Below are positions 63,520 to 64,000 of a stretch of 64,000 nt of DNA, piece after piece. The notes beneath the pieces are model-generated. The model made no database searches, had not been told where the DNA came from, and was given only the letters and a program-made list of their open reading frames with translations. The stretch covers positions 1 to 64,000 of the forward strand of contig CADWAF010000695.1 of the NCBI GenBank assembly GCA_902984215.1, written 5' to 3'. A program made the translations under genes and the position numbers. Positions within the stretch are counted from its first letter, which is position 1. The number at the start of each line of letters is the position of its first letter. Origin of the DNA: Willaertia magna. Taxonomy: Eukaryota > Heterolobosea > Eutetramitea > Acrasida > Naegleriidae.

Positions 63520-64000
63520 ATGAAAACAAAGACATCAAAAGAGAAGAAGAAATTTTGTGGAGGTATAGAGGGATTTATTGAATACTTTAAATTAGAAGGT
63601 CACTACGATAATAAACTATTTGATTTACAACCAATCTTTGATAGTTGGTTAAAGGAAAGTAAAGACACTGATAGTAAAGTTGTCAACAACAGCAATGAAA
63701 AGGGAGAACCACAATTAAAAAAACAAAAAGTACAACAGTTACAATTATCTAACAATAATAAGTTTATGACATTACCAAATGATATGATTTGTGAAATTTT
63801 TAATTTTTTAGAATTAAAAGAATTGTTTTTAACAATTTCAAAATTAAATAAATTTTATAGAAATTTTGTAAATGATTGGGTATATATAGAATCAAAATAT
63901 AAAAGTGAAAATATATTCAATTTTATCTTAATGGATTCCTTTAAAAATTTATTAACAACACCAGAATTAAAATACCATATCCTTATTAAGCCAAGTTTAT
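63520..64000 (+). CDS. F-box protein, N-terminal part (continues beyond window)
   Basis: ATG at 63520 after a run of A opens a frame that stays open to the window end (160 codons). A basic, polar N-terminus is followed by an F-box around residues 85-125: FMTLPNDMICEIFNFLELKE with the LNKFYRNF tail. F-box proteins bring substrates to SCF ubiquitin ligases through Skp1. The substrate-binding part lies outside the window. Confidence 0.75.
   Translation, partial: MKTKTSKEKKKFCGGIEGFIEYFKLEGHYDNKLFDLQPIFDSWLKESKDTDSKVVNNSNEKGEPQLKKQKVQQLQLSNNNKFMTLPNDMICEIFNFLELKELFLTISKLNKFYRNFVNDWVYIESKYKSENIFNFILMDSFKNLLTTPELKYHILIKPSL

Overview
The window reads as nuclear DNA of a free-living heterolobosean amoeba (Naegleria or Willaertia type). 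It is strongly AT-rich, roughly 30% G+C by eye. Protein genes are packed closely on both strands. Introns are tiny (about 37-100 nt, mostly 40-60), with GTAAGT/GTATGT donors and AG acceptors. Start codons usually follow a run of A. The genes are plainly eukaryotic: kinesins, IP3 receptor, Nup62, HIRA, retinoblastoma protein, THOC5, PP4, STRIP, site-1 protease, UBC12. The species is inferred, not proven. No rRNA, convincing tRNA, transposon or CRISPR array was seen. Splice junctions were assigned by reading frame, splice motifs and remembered family homology.

Layout. 1-4.1 kb: the end of a Cys/Lys-rich protein, a kinesin-14, a spliced RCC1-like protein and a possible 54-aa ORF. 4.1-12.4 kb: an IP3 receptor family channel (2740 aa, two exons). 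12.7-15.0 kb: a chromate-transporter N-terminus that runs abruptly and out of frame into a BTB-BACK-SPRY gene, then a small membrane protein. 15.5-22.6 kb: THOC5, an HSL-type hydrolase, Nup62, a LisH/NPAT-like protein and a small, possibly mitochondrial, membrane protein. 22.7-36 kb: a second RCC1-like gene (five exons), a PTGR-type reductase, an unknown protein, a membrane-anchored penicillin-amidase-type acylase, HIRA, a degenerate class III cyclase-like protein and a Ras GTPase. 36.1-44.3 kb: HEATR6 (five exons), divergent PP4 catalytic subunit (four exons), a membrane subtilase. 44.3-52.8 kb: a KIF12-like kinesin divergent from the retinoblastoma gene, then site-1 protease. After a 1-kb AT-rich gap, 53.8-64 kb: a quinone-reductase-like MDR, STRIP, a CD225-like protein, a NOL/NYC1-like SDR, a FAN-type GRAM-BEACH protein, UBC12 and the start of an F-box gene.

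The most interesting thread is cell-cycle control. The retinoblastoma gene shares a 207-bp divergent promoter with a kinesin, and this promoter carries a perfect E2F palindrome (TTTGGCGCCAAA). E2F-like sites also lie just upstream of the NPAT-like gene (three in about 40 bp), the kinesin-14 gene, HIRA and the HEATR6/PP4 pair. This looks like a compact RB-E2F circuit, including two genes whose relatives act on histone supply and deposition. Other notable points are the chimeric chromate/BTB junction, an IP3 receptor without the canonical pore filter, a chlorophyll-b-reductase-like SDR in what looks like a non-photosynthetic protist, and a 6-nt gap between two same-strand genes.
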